Part shown: one piece after another, positions 1 through 7,392 of the stretch
How the letters are laid out: each line of letters opens with the position of its first letter
Position numbering within the stretch: position 1 is the stretch's first letter
NCBI GenBank assembly: GCA_038323475.1
Contig: JBBQHA010000134.1
Span: 1 to 9,069, forward strand
Source of the DNA: SZAS-103 sp038323475
GTDB taxonomy: Bacteria; Pseudomonadota; Gammaproteobacteria; Xanthomonadales; Xanthomonadaceae
DNA: 9,069 nt
Direction: 5' to 3'
Notes under the pieces: model-generated
What the model saw: only the letters and a program-made list of their open reading frames with translations
The model's database searches: none
What the model was told of the DNA's origin: nothing
Made by a program: the position numbers and the translations under genes

Positions 1-56
1 TGTCCAACCCTGTCGTTCCGGTGATGCCGCCGGACCTCGCATCCGCCCGCGCCTGA
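1..56 (+). CDS. ccoN: C-terminal end of probable cbb3 oxidase subunit I (CcoN), partial
   Basis: An open frame enters from the left edge (codons from position 3) and ends at TGA 54-56, giving the tail SNPVVPVMPPDLASARA. This tail has no diagnostic motif. The assignment rests on position: ccoN nearly always lies directly upstream of ccoO in cbb3 operons, and only 10 bases separate this stop from the ccoO start. CcoN is the heme b/heme b3-CuB catalytic subunit in the inner membrane. The ccoO ribosome binding site (GAGG, 55-58) overlaps this stop codon, which fits translation of the two as one unit. The identity is inferred from context and not read from the residues. Confidence 0.7.
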   Translation, partial: SNPVVPVMPPDLASARA

Positions 57-66
57 GGCCCGACGC

Positions 67-681
67 ATGAGCCATCCGCACGAAAAAATCGAGACGAATG
101 TCGGACTACTGGCGGTGCTGATCGCCGTGGCGCTGTCCTTCGGCGGACTCGCCGAGATCGTCCAGCTGATGTACCAGAGAGAGACCATCAAGCCGCTGCC
201 GGGCGTGAAACCGTACCCCGCGCTGGAACTCGCGGGCCGCGACGTCTACATCCGCGAAGGCTGTTACGGCTGCCATTCGCAGATGGTGCGCACCCTGCGC
301 TTCGAGACCGAACGCTACGGGCATTACTCGATGGCCGGCGAGTCCGTATACGACCGTCCGTTCCAGTGGGGCAGCAAGCGCACCGGACCGGACCTCGCGC
401 GCGTCGGCGGGCGCTATTCGGACGACTGGCACCGCGTGCACCTCAACAATCCGCGCGACGTCGTCCCCGAATCGAACATGCCGTCGTTCCCATGGCTCGC
501 GGAGACGCATGTCGACGGCGCGCTGATCACCAAGAAGTTGAAGACCCTCAAATCCATGGGCGACCCGTACACCGACGCCGACGTCCGTGGCGCCAGCGAC
601 GCCGTCAATGGCAAGACCGAACTCGATGCCCTGGTCGCCTATCTGCAGGGCCTTGGCAAACACGCACCGCGAGGCAACTGA
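67..681 (+). CDS. ccoO: cbb3-type cytochrome c oxidase subunit II, mono-heme cytochrome c (CcoO)
   Basis: A 204-residue membrane-anchored c-type cytochrome of the usual CcoO length. One hydrophobic helix (about residues 13-34) anchors it, leaving the heme domain in the periplasm. The heme attachment motif is C66-Y-G-C69-H70 in the context REGCYGCHSQMVR, typical of CcoO. M138 in SNMPSFPWL is the likely sixth heme ligand. CcoO takes electrons from CcoP and passes them to the heme b of CcoN. The start ATG at 67 has GAGG eight bases upstream, and the N-terminus (SHPHEKIETN) resembles family members. ccoQ begins one base after the stop. The identification is very secure. Confidence 0.97.
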   Translation: MSHPHEKIETNVGLLAVLIAVALSFGGLAEIVQLMYQRETIKPLPGVKPYPALELAGRDVYIREGCYGCHSQMVRTLRFETERYGHYSMAGESVYDRPFQWGSKRTGPDLARVGGRYSDDWHRVHLNNPRDVVPESNMPSFPWLAETHVDGALITKKLKTLKSMGDPYTDADVRGASDAVNGKTELDALVAYLQGLGKHAPRGN

Positions 682-682
682 A

Positions 683-835
683 ATGATCCCGGGCATCATC
701 ACGTCGATCCTGCTGGTGTTGTTCCTCGTTGGCTGGGCCTGGGCCTGGAGTCCCCGGCGCAAGCGCGAATTCGACGAGGCCGCGCGACTGGCCCTCGAAG
801 ATCCGTCCGATGCGGCACCGGAGCAGCAGCCATGA
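683..835 (+). CDS. ccoQ: cbb3-type cytochrome c oxidase small subunit CcoQ
   Basis: A 50-residue protein with one membrane helix (about residues 3-22, ending WAWAW), then a positive patch (SPRRKREFDEAARLAL) and an acidic, proline-containing tail. This is the CcoQ/FixQ pattern. Known CcoQ proteins help stabilise association of CcoP with the CcoN-CcoO core and are not catalytic. The ATG at 683 is preceded by GAGG at 671-674, eight bases away, and lies one base after the ccoO stop. Its TGA overlaps the ccoP ATG (ATGA at 832-835), indicating translational coupling. The call rests on length, topology and its position between ccoO and ccoP. Confidence 0.93.
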   Translation: MIPGIITSILLVLFLVGWAWAWSPRRKREFDEAARLALEDPSDAAPEQQP

Positions 836-1758
836 CGACAGGATGGTCGTTCTACGTCATGTTCCTGGTCGCGCTGAACATCGTCGGCTGCGTCTGGTTG
901 CTGTGGTGGACCGGCAAACGCAAGCCGGGCGATCCGGCGCCGACCGACACCAGCCACGTCTGGGATGGCGACCTCACCGAATACAACAAGCCGATGCCGC
1001 GCTGGTGGATCAACCTGTTCTACCTGACCATCGTGTTCGGCATCGGTTACCTCGTCTACTACCCCGGCTTCGGCGCATACGCCGGCACCTCGAAGTGGAC
1101 ATCCGCGAAGCAGCACGACGCCGACAAGGCCGCCGAGGACCGCAAGCTCGACGCGGCCCTGCATGCCTATGCGGGCCAGCCGATCGACGTGCTCGCGCAG
1201 GACCCGAAAGCGTTGAAGCTGGGTCGCTCGATCTTCAGCAACACCTGCGCCGCCTGCCACGGATCGACAGCGCACGGGGCGATCGGCTATCCGAACCTCA
1301 GCGACGGAACCTGGCTCTGGGGCGGGGCGCCGGATCGCGTGCTGCAGACCGTGCTGGACGGCCGTGAGAACGCGATGCCCGCATGGGACAAGGTGCTGGC
1401 CGGCATGGGCGGCGAGAATGCGGTGGTCGAGGTAGCGGCCTACGTGCGCACGCTCGGATCGTCGGATCATTCGCTGGTGAACAACGCCTTGGCCGCTGCC
1501 GGCAAGCCGCTGTACGACGGCATCTGCACGGCGTGCCATGGCCCCGAGGGCCAGGGCAACCAGGCCATCGGCGTGCCGAACCTGACCGACGACGACTGGC
1601 TGTACGGCGGCAGCAACGAGGACATCTACAAGAGCATTTCCGGCGGTCGCCACGGTGTGATGCCGGCGCACCGGGCGCTGCTCGGCGAAACCCGCGCCCG
1701 CCTGGTCGCGGCCTACGTCTGGTCGCTGTCGAACCAGCCGCCGGGCAAGGCGAAGTGA
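832..1758 (+). CDS. ccoP: cbb3-type cytochrome c oxidase subunit III, di-heme cytochrome c (CcoP)
   Basis: A 308-residue membrane-anchored di-heme cytochrome. Two hydrophobic helices are visible (about residues 6-26 and 59-78), making this the two-helix form of CcoP. Between them lies the conserved segment DGDLTEYNKPMPRWW, a CcoP hallmark. Two cytochrome c domains follow, with heme motifs C139-A-A-C142-H143 and C232-T-A-C235-H236. M182 (in NAMPAW) and M277 (in GVMPAH) are the probable axial methionines. CcoP receives electrons from soluble or membrane cytochrome c and hands them to CcoO. The ATG overlaps the ccoQ stop and has GGAG eight bases upstream. Its stop overlaps the GTG start of the next small gene. 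Confidence 0.97.
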   Translation: MTTGWSFYVMFLVALNIVGCVWLLWWTGKRKPGDPAPTDTSHVWDGDLTEYNKPMPRWWINLFYLTIVFGIGYLVYYPGFGAYAGTSKWTSAKQHDADKAAEDRKLDAALHAYAGQPIDVLAQDPKALKLGRSIFSNTCAACHGSTAHGAIGYPNLSDGTWLWGGAPDRVLQTVLDGRENAMPAWDKVLAGMGGENAVVEVAAYVRTLGSSDHSLVNNALAAAGKPLYDGICTACHGPEGQGNQAIGVPNLTDDDWLYGGSNEDIYKSISGGRHGVMPAHRALLGETRARLVAAYVWSLSNQPPGKAK

Positions 1759-2054
1759 CCGATTTCACCAGCCCGCGCTTCGATCATCCGCCGCGTCCGC
1801 TGGCGCAGCGGATCGGCGCGATCGTGTGGCCGAGTTTCTTTTCGGCGGGTGTTTCGACGATGGTGTTCTTCGCCTTCGTCGATCCGCTCGCGCTGCGCGA
1901 CATGACGTTTCCGCAGATGCAGCTCAGCCGCGAACTCGGCTACACCATCGGCTTCTTCATGTTCTGGATCGCGACCGCGAGCGCCAGCCTGTTCACCTGG
2001 ATCCTGCTGCGGCCGGCGGCGCGCTTCAACAAGCCGTTGCCGCCGGAAAACTAG
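1755..2054 (+). CDS. Small two-helix membrane protein of unknown function between ccoP and ccoG
   Basis: A 99-residue protein read from a GTG start at 1755 that overlaps the ccoP stop (GTGA 1755-1758), with AAGG four bases upstream. The frame remains open further upstream inside ccoP, but that part is an out-of-frame shadow of ccoP, so the GTG is the best start. The mature features are a polar N-terminus (TDFTSPRFDHPPRPLAQR), a hydrophobic segment at about residues 21-42, a loop with LRDMTFPQMQLSRELG, a second hydrophobic segment at about 62-85, and a short basic tail ending NKPLPPEN. Both termini probably face the same side. There are no cysteines and no heme or metal motif. I do not recognise a named family. 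Coupling to ccoP and the three-base gap to ccoG suggest a role in oxidase assembly or stability, which is inference. Confidence 0.8.
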   Translation: MTDFTSPRFDHPPRPLAQRIGAIVWPSFFSAGVSTMVFFAFVDPLALRDMTFPQMQLSRELGYTIGFFMFWIATASASLFTWILLRPAARFNKPLPPEN

Positions 2055-2057
2055 GCC

Positions 2058-3608
2058 ATGTCCGGCAAATCGATCCCGATCGCCGTCGTCGATGCAGGCG
2101 GCAACAGCCTGTACGCGAGCGAGCGCAAGATCTATCCGCGCGACGTGGACGGCCGTTTCCAGACCATGCGCAAGGTGGCGGTGTTCGTGCTGCTCGGCAT
2201 GTTCTACGGATTCCCCTGGCTGCGCTGGGGCGGACGCCAGGCGGTGCTGTTCGACCTGCCCGCGCGCAAGTTCTATGTGTTCGCTCTTGCATTCTGGCCG
2301 CAGGATTTCGTGTTCCTCGCGATGCTGTTGATCATCGCCGGAATGGCGCTGTTCTTCTTCACCGCCATCGCCGGCCGCCTGTGGTGCGGCTATGCCTGCC
2401 CGCAGACGGTATGGACCGAAGTGTTCCTGCGCATGGAGCAGTGGACCGAAGGCGATCGCCACAAACGGATGAAGCTCGATGCCGGGCCCTGGAACCGCGA
2501 GAAACTGCTGCGCAAGGGGAGCAAGCATGCGTTGTGGCTGATCTTCGCACTGTGGACGGGTTTCACCTTCGTCGGTTTCTTCACTCCGATCACCGAACTC
2601 GCCGCGCGCGCGCCGTTCGCATGGAGCGGCTGGGAGGCGTTCTGGATCGGGTTCTATGCGCTCGCGACCTGGGGCAACGCCGGTTTCCTGCGCGAGCAGG
2701 TCTGCAAGTACATGTGTCCCTACGCGCGTTTCCAGAGCGCGATGTTCGACCGCAACACCCTGATCATTTCCTACGATCCGATGCGCGGCGAGCCGCGCGG
2801 CCCGCGCAAGCGCGGTCTGGGCAGCGTGCTCGAACGCGCGCGCGGACTGCTCGACCAGGTCACCGCCCACGACTACGTGTTCAGGGCGGCCCACGACCCG
2901 ACCGCGCCCGGCGCGGCGGGTGAAGCGCGCGGCGGCACCGCGATCGCCGATCTCGGGATCAAGGCCGAGCCGCTGCCGAAGTTCGCGATCGACCAGCTCG
3001 GCGATTGCATCGACTGCACGATCTGCGTGCAGGTGTGTCCGACCGGGATCGATATCCGCAATGGCCTGCAGTACGAATGCATCGCCTGCGGCGCATGCAT
3101 CGACGCCTGCGACGAGGTCATGGACAAGATGGGCTATCCGCACGGCCTGATCCGCTATGCCACGCAGAACGCGATCGACGGCAAGCCGACCCGCATCCTG
3201 CGGCCGCGCATCTTCGTCTATGGCGTGTTGCTGCTTGCGCTGTGCGTGGGTTGGGCATGGGGCGTCGGCCACCGCAGTCCGCTGATCGCGGAGGTGCTGC
3301 GCGATCGCAACGCGTTGTATCGCATGGTCGGCGACGGCCGCATCGAGAACAGCTACACGCTCAAGATCGTCAACAAGGACGCGAAACCGCAGCGCTACCG
3401 CATTTCCGTGGCCGCGGCATCGGGCATCGCCTTGCCAGGCGGCGAACGCACGGTGAATGCGTCGGCCGAGGAAGTGCTGAACCTTCCGCTCACGCTGTCG
3501 GCGCCCGGCACGGTGCACGGCAAGCAGGCGGTGACATTCAAGGTCGATGCGCTCGACGGATCGGCGCATCAGTCGGTGCCATCGAGTTTCTTCGGGACCC
3601 TGCAATGA
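2058..3608 (+). CDS. ccoG: cbb3 oxidase maturation protein CcoG (RdxA/FixG), membrane polyferredoxin-like
   Basis: A 516-residue integral membrane iron-sulfur protein. Hydrophobic segments lie near residues 39-55, 86-104, 158-176, 191-205 and 384-402. C110 and C114 (LWCGYACPQTVWT) and C216 and C220 (QVCKYMCPYARFQ) are conserved membrane-associated cysteines. Two 4Fe-4S motifs follow: C317-C320-C323-C327P and C341-C344-C347-C351. The C-terminal third after the last helix forms a periplasmic, immunoglobulin-like domain ending SSFFGTLQ. CcoG is known as a cupric reductase that supports copper delivery to CuB. Unusually, about 60 residues separate the GEPRGPRKRG segment from the first cluster, where most CcoG proteins I recall have roughly ten. 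GGAA lies nine bases before the ATG. The gene overlaps ccoH by ATGA. Confidence 0.96.
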   Translation: MSGKSIPIAVVDAGGNSLYASERKIYPRDVDGRFQTMRKVAVFVLLGMFYGFPWLRWGGRQAVLFDLPARKFYVFALAFWPQDFVFLAMLLIIAGMALFFFTAIAGRLWCGYACPQTVWTEVFLRMEQWTEGDRHKRMKLDAGPWNREKLLRKGSKHALWLIFALWTGFTFVGFFTPITELAARAPFAWSGWEAFWIGFYALATWGNAGFLREQVCKYMCPYARFQSAMFDRNTLIISYDPMRGEPRGPRKRGLGSVLERARGLLDQVTAHDYVFRAAHDPTAPGAAGEARGGTAIADLGIKAEPLPKFAIDQLGDCIDCTICVQVCPTGIDIRNGLQYECIACGACIDACDEVMDKMGYPHGLIRYATQNAIDGKPTRILRPRIFVYGVLLLALCVGWAWGVGHRSPLIAEVLRDRNALYRMVGDGRIENSYTLKIVNKDAKPQRYRISVAAASGIALPGGERTVNASAEEVLNLPLTLSAPGTVHGKQAVTFKVDALDGSAHQSVPSSFFGTLQ

Positions 3609-4099
3609 ACGAACGGAAGGCCATGCACGAACCGATGGTCTGGCTGATGATCGGCCTGCCGGCGGCATCGGTCGTCGCCGGCATCTGGTTGCTGGCCTCG
3701 GCGATACGCAGCGGCGGCGCCGACGAGGTCAGCGACGAGGTGCATCGCACGGCCGACGTGCAGGTGGCCGAGATCGGCCCCGATACGCGGGCGCAATCGA
3801 TGCAGCTGTCGGCCGTGCTGCACCTGGGGACGACGGCGATCGATGTGTTTCCGGTCAACGGGGACTTCGCGCGCAACCAGTCGCTGGTGCTGACCCTGAG
3901 CCATCCGACCGATGCGAAGCAGGATCGTCACTTCATCCTGAAGCCGAGCGACCTCGGCTGGCGCATCGTCGGCGATGTCCGCGCTGGCCACGACTGGATC
4001 GCGCAGCTTGCGCCGGCCGACCAGCACTGGCGGCTGCGGGGCCGCCTCAAGGCAGGGCAGAGCGCCGCACGCATGGGGCCGGCGTTCGCCGGGGACTGA
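3605..4099 (+). CDS. ccoH: cbb3 oxidase assembly protein CcoH (FixH family)
   Basis: A 164-residue protein with one N-terminal membrane helix (about residues 12-33) and a periplasmic beta-rich domain. Landmarks are a segment rich in beta-branched residues (SMQLSAVLHL), the loop LTLSHPTDAKQDRHF and a C-terminal WRLRGRL. This layout, and the position between ccoG and ccoI, match FixH. In known systems CcoH binds late assembly intermediates and stays with the finished oxidase. Sequence conservation in this family is weak, so the call leans on topology and neighbours. The ATG overlaps the ccoG stop and has GGGA seven bases upstream. ccoI starts five bases after the stop. Confidence 0.9.
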   Translation: MNERKAMHEPMVWLMIGLPAASVVAGIWLLASAIRSGGADEVSDEVHRTADVQVAEIGPDTRAQSMQLSAVLHLGTTAIDVFPVNGDFARNQSLVLTLSHPTDAKQDRHFILKPSDLGWRIVGDVRAGHDWIAQLAPADQHWRLRGRLKAGQSAARMGPAFAGD

Positions 4100-4104
4100 T
4101 CCGC

Positions 4105-6477
4105 ATGGACATGCGCGCCGACATCGCGTGTTACCACTGCGGCGAACCCGTGGTCGGGGCAGCGGTTCCGGGCACGGTCGCGGGCGAGGAACACGAGTTC
4201 TGCTGCAACGGTTGCGCCGCTGCCGCGACCTGGATCGGCGACGCCGCGCTCGGCGACTACTATCGCCTGCGCAGTGCGAGCGGCGGTCGGGTCGGTGCCG
4301 ATGCGCTGGATTTCTCCGGGTGGGATCGCGAGGCCGTGCTCGCCGAACACAGCAGCGTGGTGGAGGGTGGTCGCGAAATCACCGTACTCACCGACGCGAT
4401 GCGTTGCGCCGCATGCGCGTGGCTGATCGATCGCGCATTGCGCCGCGAACCGGGCGTCGTCGATGCGATGGCGAATGCGATCAGCGGCCGTGTCGTGGTC
4501 CGCTGGGATCCGCAACGCACGGCCTTGTCTACGTTGATGGCGCGGATGGCCGCGCTCGGCTATCGCCCATGGCTTGCCACCGGCGAGGCGCGCGAACAGG
4601 CGAAACGGCGCGACCGCAGGCGCTGGCTGATGCGGCTCGGCGTGGCCGGCCTCGGCGCGATGCAGGCGATGATGTTTTCCGAAGCGCTGTACTGGGACAC
4701 GCACGGCGAGATGGCGATCGCCACGCGCGATTTCTTCCGCTGGATCACCTTCCTGGTATCCACGCCGGTCGTGTTCTATTCGGGTTGGCCGTTCCTCGCC
4801 GGCATGGCGCGCGAATGGCGCGGACGCCGGCTCGGCATGGACACCCTGGTCGGTGGCTCGACGCTGCTGGCCTATGGCGCGAGTTTCATCGAGACGCTGC
4901 GCGGCGGCCCGCATGTCTGGTACGACGCGGCGGTGATGTTCGTGTTGCTGCTGCTGGTCGCGCGTGCGCTCGAACAGCGCGCGCGCGGCATCGCGAGCGC
5001 GCAGGTCGACGCCCTGGTCCGCGCCCGCCCGGCGCTCGCGACGCGCGAACTCGCCGGCGATCGCAGCGAGCAGGTGCCGCTCGCGGAACTCGCCGTCGAC
5101 GATGTCGTGCGCGTGGCTTCGGGCGAAGCGGTGCCCGCCGACGGAGTATTGCTGGACCACTCATCGAGCTTCGATGAAGCCCTGCTCAGCGGCGAATCAG
5201 CGCCGGTCCTGCGCGAAGCCGGAGGCATCGCGCTCGCCGGCAGCGTGTGCCGGGAACGTCCGGCACGGTTGCGGATCACCCGCACCGGCAGCGATACGCG
5301 CCTGTCGCAACTGATCCGGCTGGTCGAGCAGGCGCAAGGGGCGCGTCCCGCGCTCGCGCGCGTCGCCGACCGGATCGCCAGCGGTTTCGTGGTCGCGCTG
5401 CTGGTGTGTGCTCTCGGCGTGTATGCATGGTGGCGGCAGCACGATCCATCGCGCGCGCTCGAGGTCACTCTCGCCTTGCTGGTCGTGAGCTGCCCCTGCG
5501 CGCTGTCGCTGGCGATCCCGACCGCATTGACCGCGGCGCACGGCGCACTCGCGAAGCTCGGCGTGCTCGGCATCGGCGCCGATGCGCTGTCCGCGCTCGC
5601 GCGCGTGGACCGCATCGTGTTCGACAAGACCGGCACGCTCAGCACCGGCGAGCCGCATCTTGAGGCCGTCCAGACATTCGATGGCATGGATCGCGGCCAT
5701 GCACTGGAGCTCGCCGCCGCGCTCGAACGCGACACCCGGCATCCGCTCGCGCGTGCCCTTGCGGCGCAATCGACATCGTTCATCGCCATCGATGTGCATG
5801 CCGTGGCGGGGAAGGGCGTGGAGGGCTGTATCGATGGCGCCACCTGGCGCATCGGTCGCGCCGACTTCGCAGCGGCCCGCGACGACGATGGCGGGATCTG
5901 GCTCGGCGATGGCGCGCGCGCCTTCGCGCGCTTCGATATCCGAGAGACGTGTCGTCCGGATGCCGCTGCGGCGATCGCGCTGCTCGGCGCGCAAGACATC
6001 GGCATCGAATTGTGCAGCGGCGACGGCGATGGCCCGGTTCGGCACTTCGCGACCTTGCTGGGAATCGCCGACACGCGTTCGCGCCAGCTGCCGGAGCACA
6101 AGCTCGCCCGCGTACGCGAATTGCAGGCGCAGGGACACGTCGTGGCGATGGTTGGCGATGGCATCAACGATGCGCCGGTACTGGCGGGCGCGGACGTGTC
6201 GCTGGCGATGGGAGAGGGCGCGGCGCTGGCCCAGCGTGCCGCCGGCCTGGTGATCACCAGCCCATCGCTGCTGCGCATTCCGCAGGCGATCGCGCTGGCT
6301 CGGCGCACGCGATGGATCGTGCGGCAGAACCTCGCCTGGGCGCTCGCCTACAACCTGGTGGCCGTACCGCTCGCGGCGACGGGACGGGTCACGCCATGGC
6401 TTGCGGCGCTGGGAATGACATTGTCCTCGCTGCTGGTCACCCTCAATGCGCTGCGCCTGACCCGACCGGGCCGCTGA
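4105..6477 (+). CDS. ccoI: Copper-translocating P1B-type ATPase CcoI (FixI) for cbb3 oxidase maturation
   Basis: A 790-residue P-type ATPase. The N-terminus is a cysteine-rich metal-binding domain (C9-x-x-C12, C33-C34-x-x-C37, as in ATPases with an extra zinc-ribbon-like module). A heavy-metal-associated domain with C101-A-A-C104 follows. Membrane helices come next, then the actuator loop SGES (362-365, more often TGES), the transport motif C463-P-C465, the phosphorylated D507 in DKTGT, H546-P547 of the nucleotide domain and the hinge GDGIND (684-689). Y749-N750 and M771 with S774-S775 in the last helices match the Cu(I) signature of this class. It pumps Cu(I) from the cytoplasm for CuB assembly in CcoN. 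ATG 4105 has GGGGA nine bases upstream; ATG 4111 is an alternative. An in-frame upstream extension exists but overlaps ccoH and was rejected. Confidence 0.96.
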   Translation: MDMRADIACYHCGEPVVGAAVPGTVAGEEHEFCCNGCAAAATWIGDAALGDYYRLRSASGGRVGADALDFSGWDREAVLAEHSSVVEGGREITVLTDAMRCAACAWLIDRALRREPGVVDAMANAISGRVVVRWDPQRTALSTLMARMAALGYRPWLATGEAREQAKRRDRRRWLMRLGVAGLGAMQAMMFSEALYWDTHGEMAIATRDFFRWITFLVSTPVVFYSGWPFLAGMAREWRGRRLGMDTLVGGSTLLAYGASFIETLRGGPHVWYDAAVMFVLLLLVARALEQRARGIASAQVDALVRARPALATRELAGDRSEQVPLAELAVDDVVRVASGEAVPADGVLLDHSSSFDEALLSGESAPVLREAGGIALAGSVCRERPARLRITRTGSDTRLSQLIRLVEQAQGARPALARVADRIASGFVVALLVCALGVYAWWRQHDPSRALEVTLALLVVSCPCALSLAIPTALTAAHGALAKLGVLGIGADALSALARVDRIVFDKTGTLSTGEPHLEAVQTFDGMDRGHALELAAALERDTRHPLARALAAQSTSFIAIDVHAVAGKGVEGCIDGATWRIGRADFAAARDDDGGIWLGDGARAFARFDIRETCRPDAAAAIALLGAQDIGIELCSGDGDGPVRHFATLLGIADTRSRQLPEHKLARVRELQAQGHVVAMVGDGINDAPVLAGADVSLAMGEGAALAQRAAGLVITSPSLLRIPQAIALARRTRWIVRQNLAWALAYNLVAVPLAATGRVTPWLAALGMTLSSLLVTLNALRLTRPGR

Positions 6478-6479
6478 GG

Positions 6480-6677
6480 ATGGCGATCCTGCTCATCCTG
6501 GTTCCCATCAGCGTGATCCTGTTCGGGGTCGCCGTGTGGGCATTCATCTGGGCAGTCCGGGGAGGGCAGTACGACGACCTCGATACGCCCGCGATCGATA
6601 TCCTGCGCAGCGATCCTGCCGACGCGGGTCCACCGCCGATGCGTGGCCCCGACGAGAAGCACGATGATGCCGATTGA
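6480..6677 (+). CDS. ccoS: cbb3 oxidase maturation protein CcoS
   Basis: A 65-residue protein with one membrane helix (about residues 3-25) directly followed by WAVRGGQYDDLDTPA, the family hallmark (WAV-x-x-GQ-[FY]-DDL-x-x-P). The tail is rich in D, P and K and poorly conserved, as is usual. CcoS is required in studied bacteria for insertion of heme and copper cofactors into CcoN, by an unknown mechanism. The start ATG (6480) lies two bases after the ccoI stop. The GAGG here touches the ATG with no spacer, so it is a poor ribosome site, and reinitiation after ccoI is more likely. The 3' end overlaps the next gene by 11-14 bases. Confidence 0.95.
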   Translation: MAILLILVPISVILFGVAVWAFIWAVRGGQYDDLDTPAIDILRSDPADAGPPPMRGPDEKHDDAD

Positions 6678-7392
6678 CTGGCTGACGATCGGCGCGGCAC
6701 TGCTCAGCGGCCTGCTCGGAGGCGCGCATTGCGCGGCGATGTGCGGCGGGATCGCGACGGGCTTCTCGGCGCTGGCGGTGCGCGGCCGGTTGGCGTCCGC
6801 CATCGAAGCGAATCTTGGCCGTGTCGGCGGCTACGTCGTCGCCGGCGCGATCGCCGGCGGCATCGGCCACGGCATCGTCGATGTCGCGCGCCTGCAGTGG
6901 CTCGCGCTCGGGCTGCGCATGCTGGTCGGGGTCGTGCTGGTCGTGGTCGCCCTGCGCCTGCTGGATCGTCGCAACCGGCTGGGTTTCATTGCGCGGCCCG
7001 GCGTCCGCGCGTGGCGACTGCTGCGTCCGTTGCAGCAGCGGTTGCTGCCCGCCGACACGCGCGCGAAGCGGATCGGGATGGGCATGCTCTGGGGCTGGTT
7101 GCCGTGCGGGCTCAGCACCACCCTGCTGGTGGCCGCATGGCTGCAGGCGACCGCGATCAACGGCGCATTGACGATGGCCGCGTTCGGGTTGGGCACGCTG
7201 CCGGTGATGCTTCCGCTCACATGGTCCGGCGCGCGGCTCGGACGCTGGTTGCAGCAACCCGGTCGCCGGATGACTGTCGCCACGATCGTCCTGTTCGCAG
7301 GCCTGGTGACGGTGTCCGCGCCGTGGTTGATGAAGGTGCCGGCCCTGCATGGTGCGCTCGGCGCGCTGGGCTGCATGTCCGTGCCGACATGA
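6664..7392 (+). CDS. TauE/SafE-like (DsbD-type transmembrane domain) membrane protein of the cbb3 locus
   Basis: A 242-residue polytopic membrane protein with about six hydrophobic segments. Near the N-terminus, GGAHCAAMCGG (H22, C23, M26, C27) is the conserved motif of the DsbD_2/UreH-like transmembrane family, usually annotated as sulfite exporter TauE/SafE. The second half carries the matching GWLPCG (C148) motif. Paired cysteines in two halves suggest thiol or metal chemistry across the membrane. Homologues sit beside ccoS in many proteobacteria, but the substrate is not settled; copper or reductant transport for oxidase assembly is a reasonable guess, and the sulfite exporter name is probably misleading. 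ATG 6664 and ATG 6667 are both possible. The second lies seven bases after GAGAAG (6654-6659) and may be preferred. The gene starts inside ccoS in another frame. Confidence 0.88.
   Translation: MMPIDWLTIGAALLSGLLGGAHCAAMCGGIATGFSALAVRGRLASAIEANLGRVGGYVVAGAIAGGIGHGIVDVARLQWLALGLRMLVGVVLVVVALRLLDRRNRLGFIARPGVRAWRLLRPLQQRLLPADTRAKRIGMGMLWGWLPCGLSTTLLVAAWLQATAINGALTMAAFGLGTLPVMLPLTWSGARLGRWLQQPGRRMTVATIVLFAGLVTVSAPWLMKVPALHGALGALGCMSVPT

Noticed and set aside
1713..3668. Long minus-strand open frame of 651 codons opposite ccoG
   Set aside because: It lies antisense to an unmistakable ccoG with complete motifs. Its translation is rich in R, A, H, E and D with no recognisable domain, as expected from the reverse frame of GC-rich codons. 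The same applies to the minus-strand frames at 106-1671, 3928-5160 and 4872-6308.
3547..4104. Upstream in-frame extension of ccoI to 3547
   Set aside because: It would overlap the whole ccoH gene and the end of ccoG. Known FixI proteins begin shortly before the CxxC metal-binding module, which fits ATG 4105 with GGGGA nine bases upstream.
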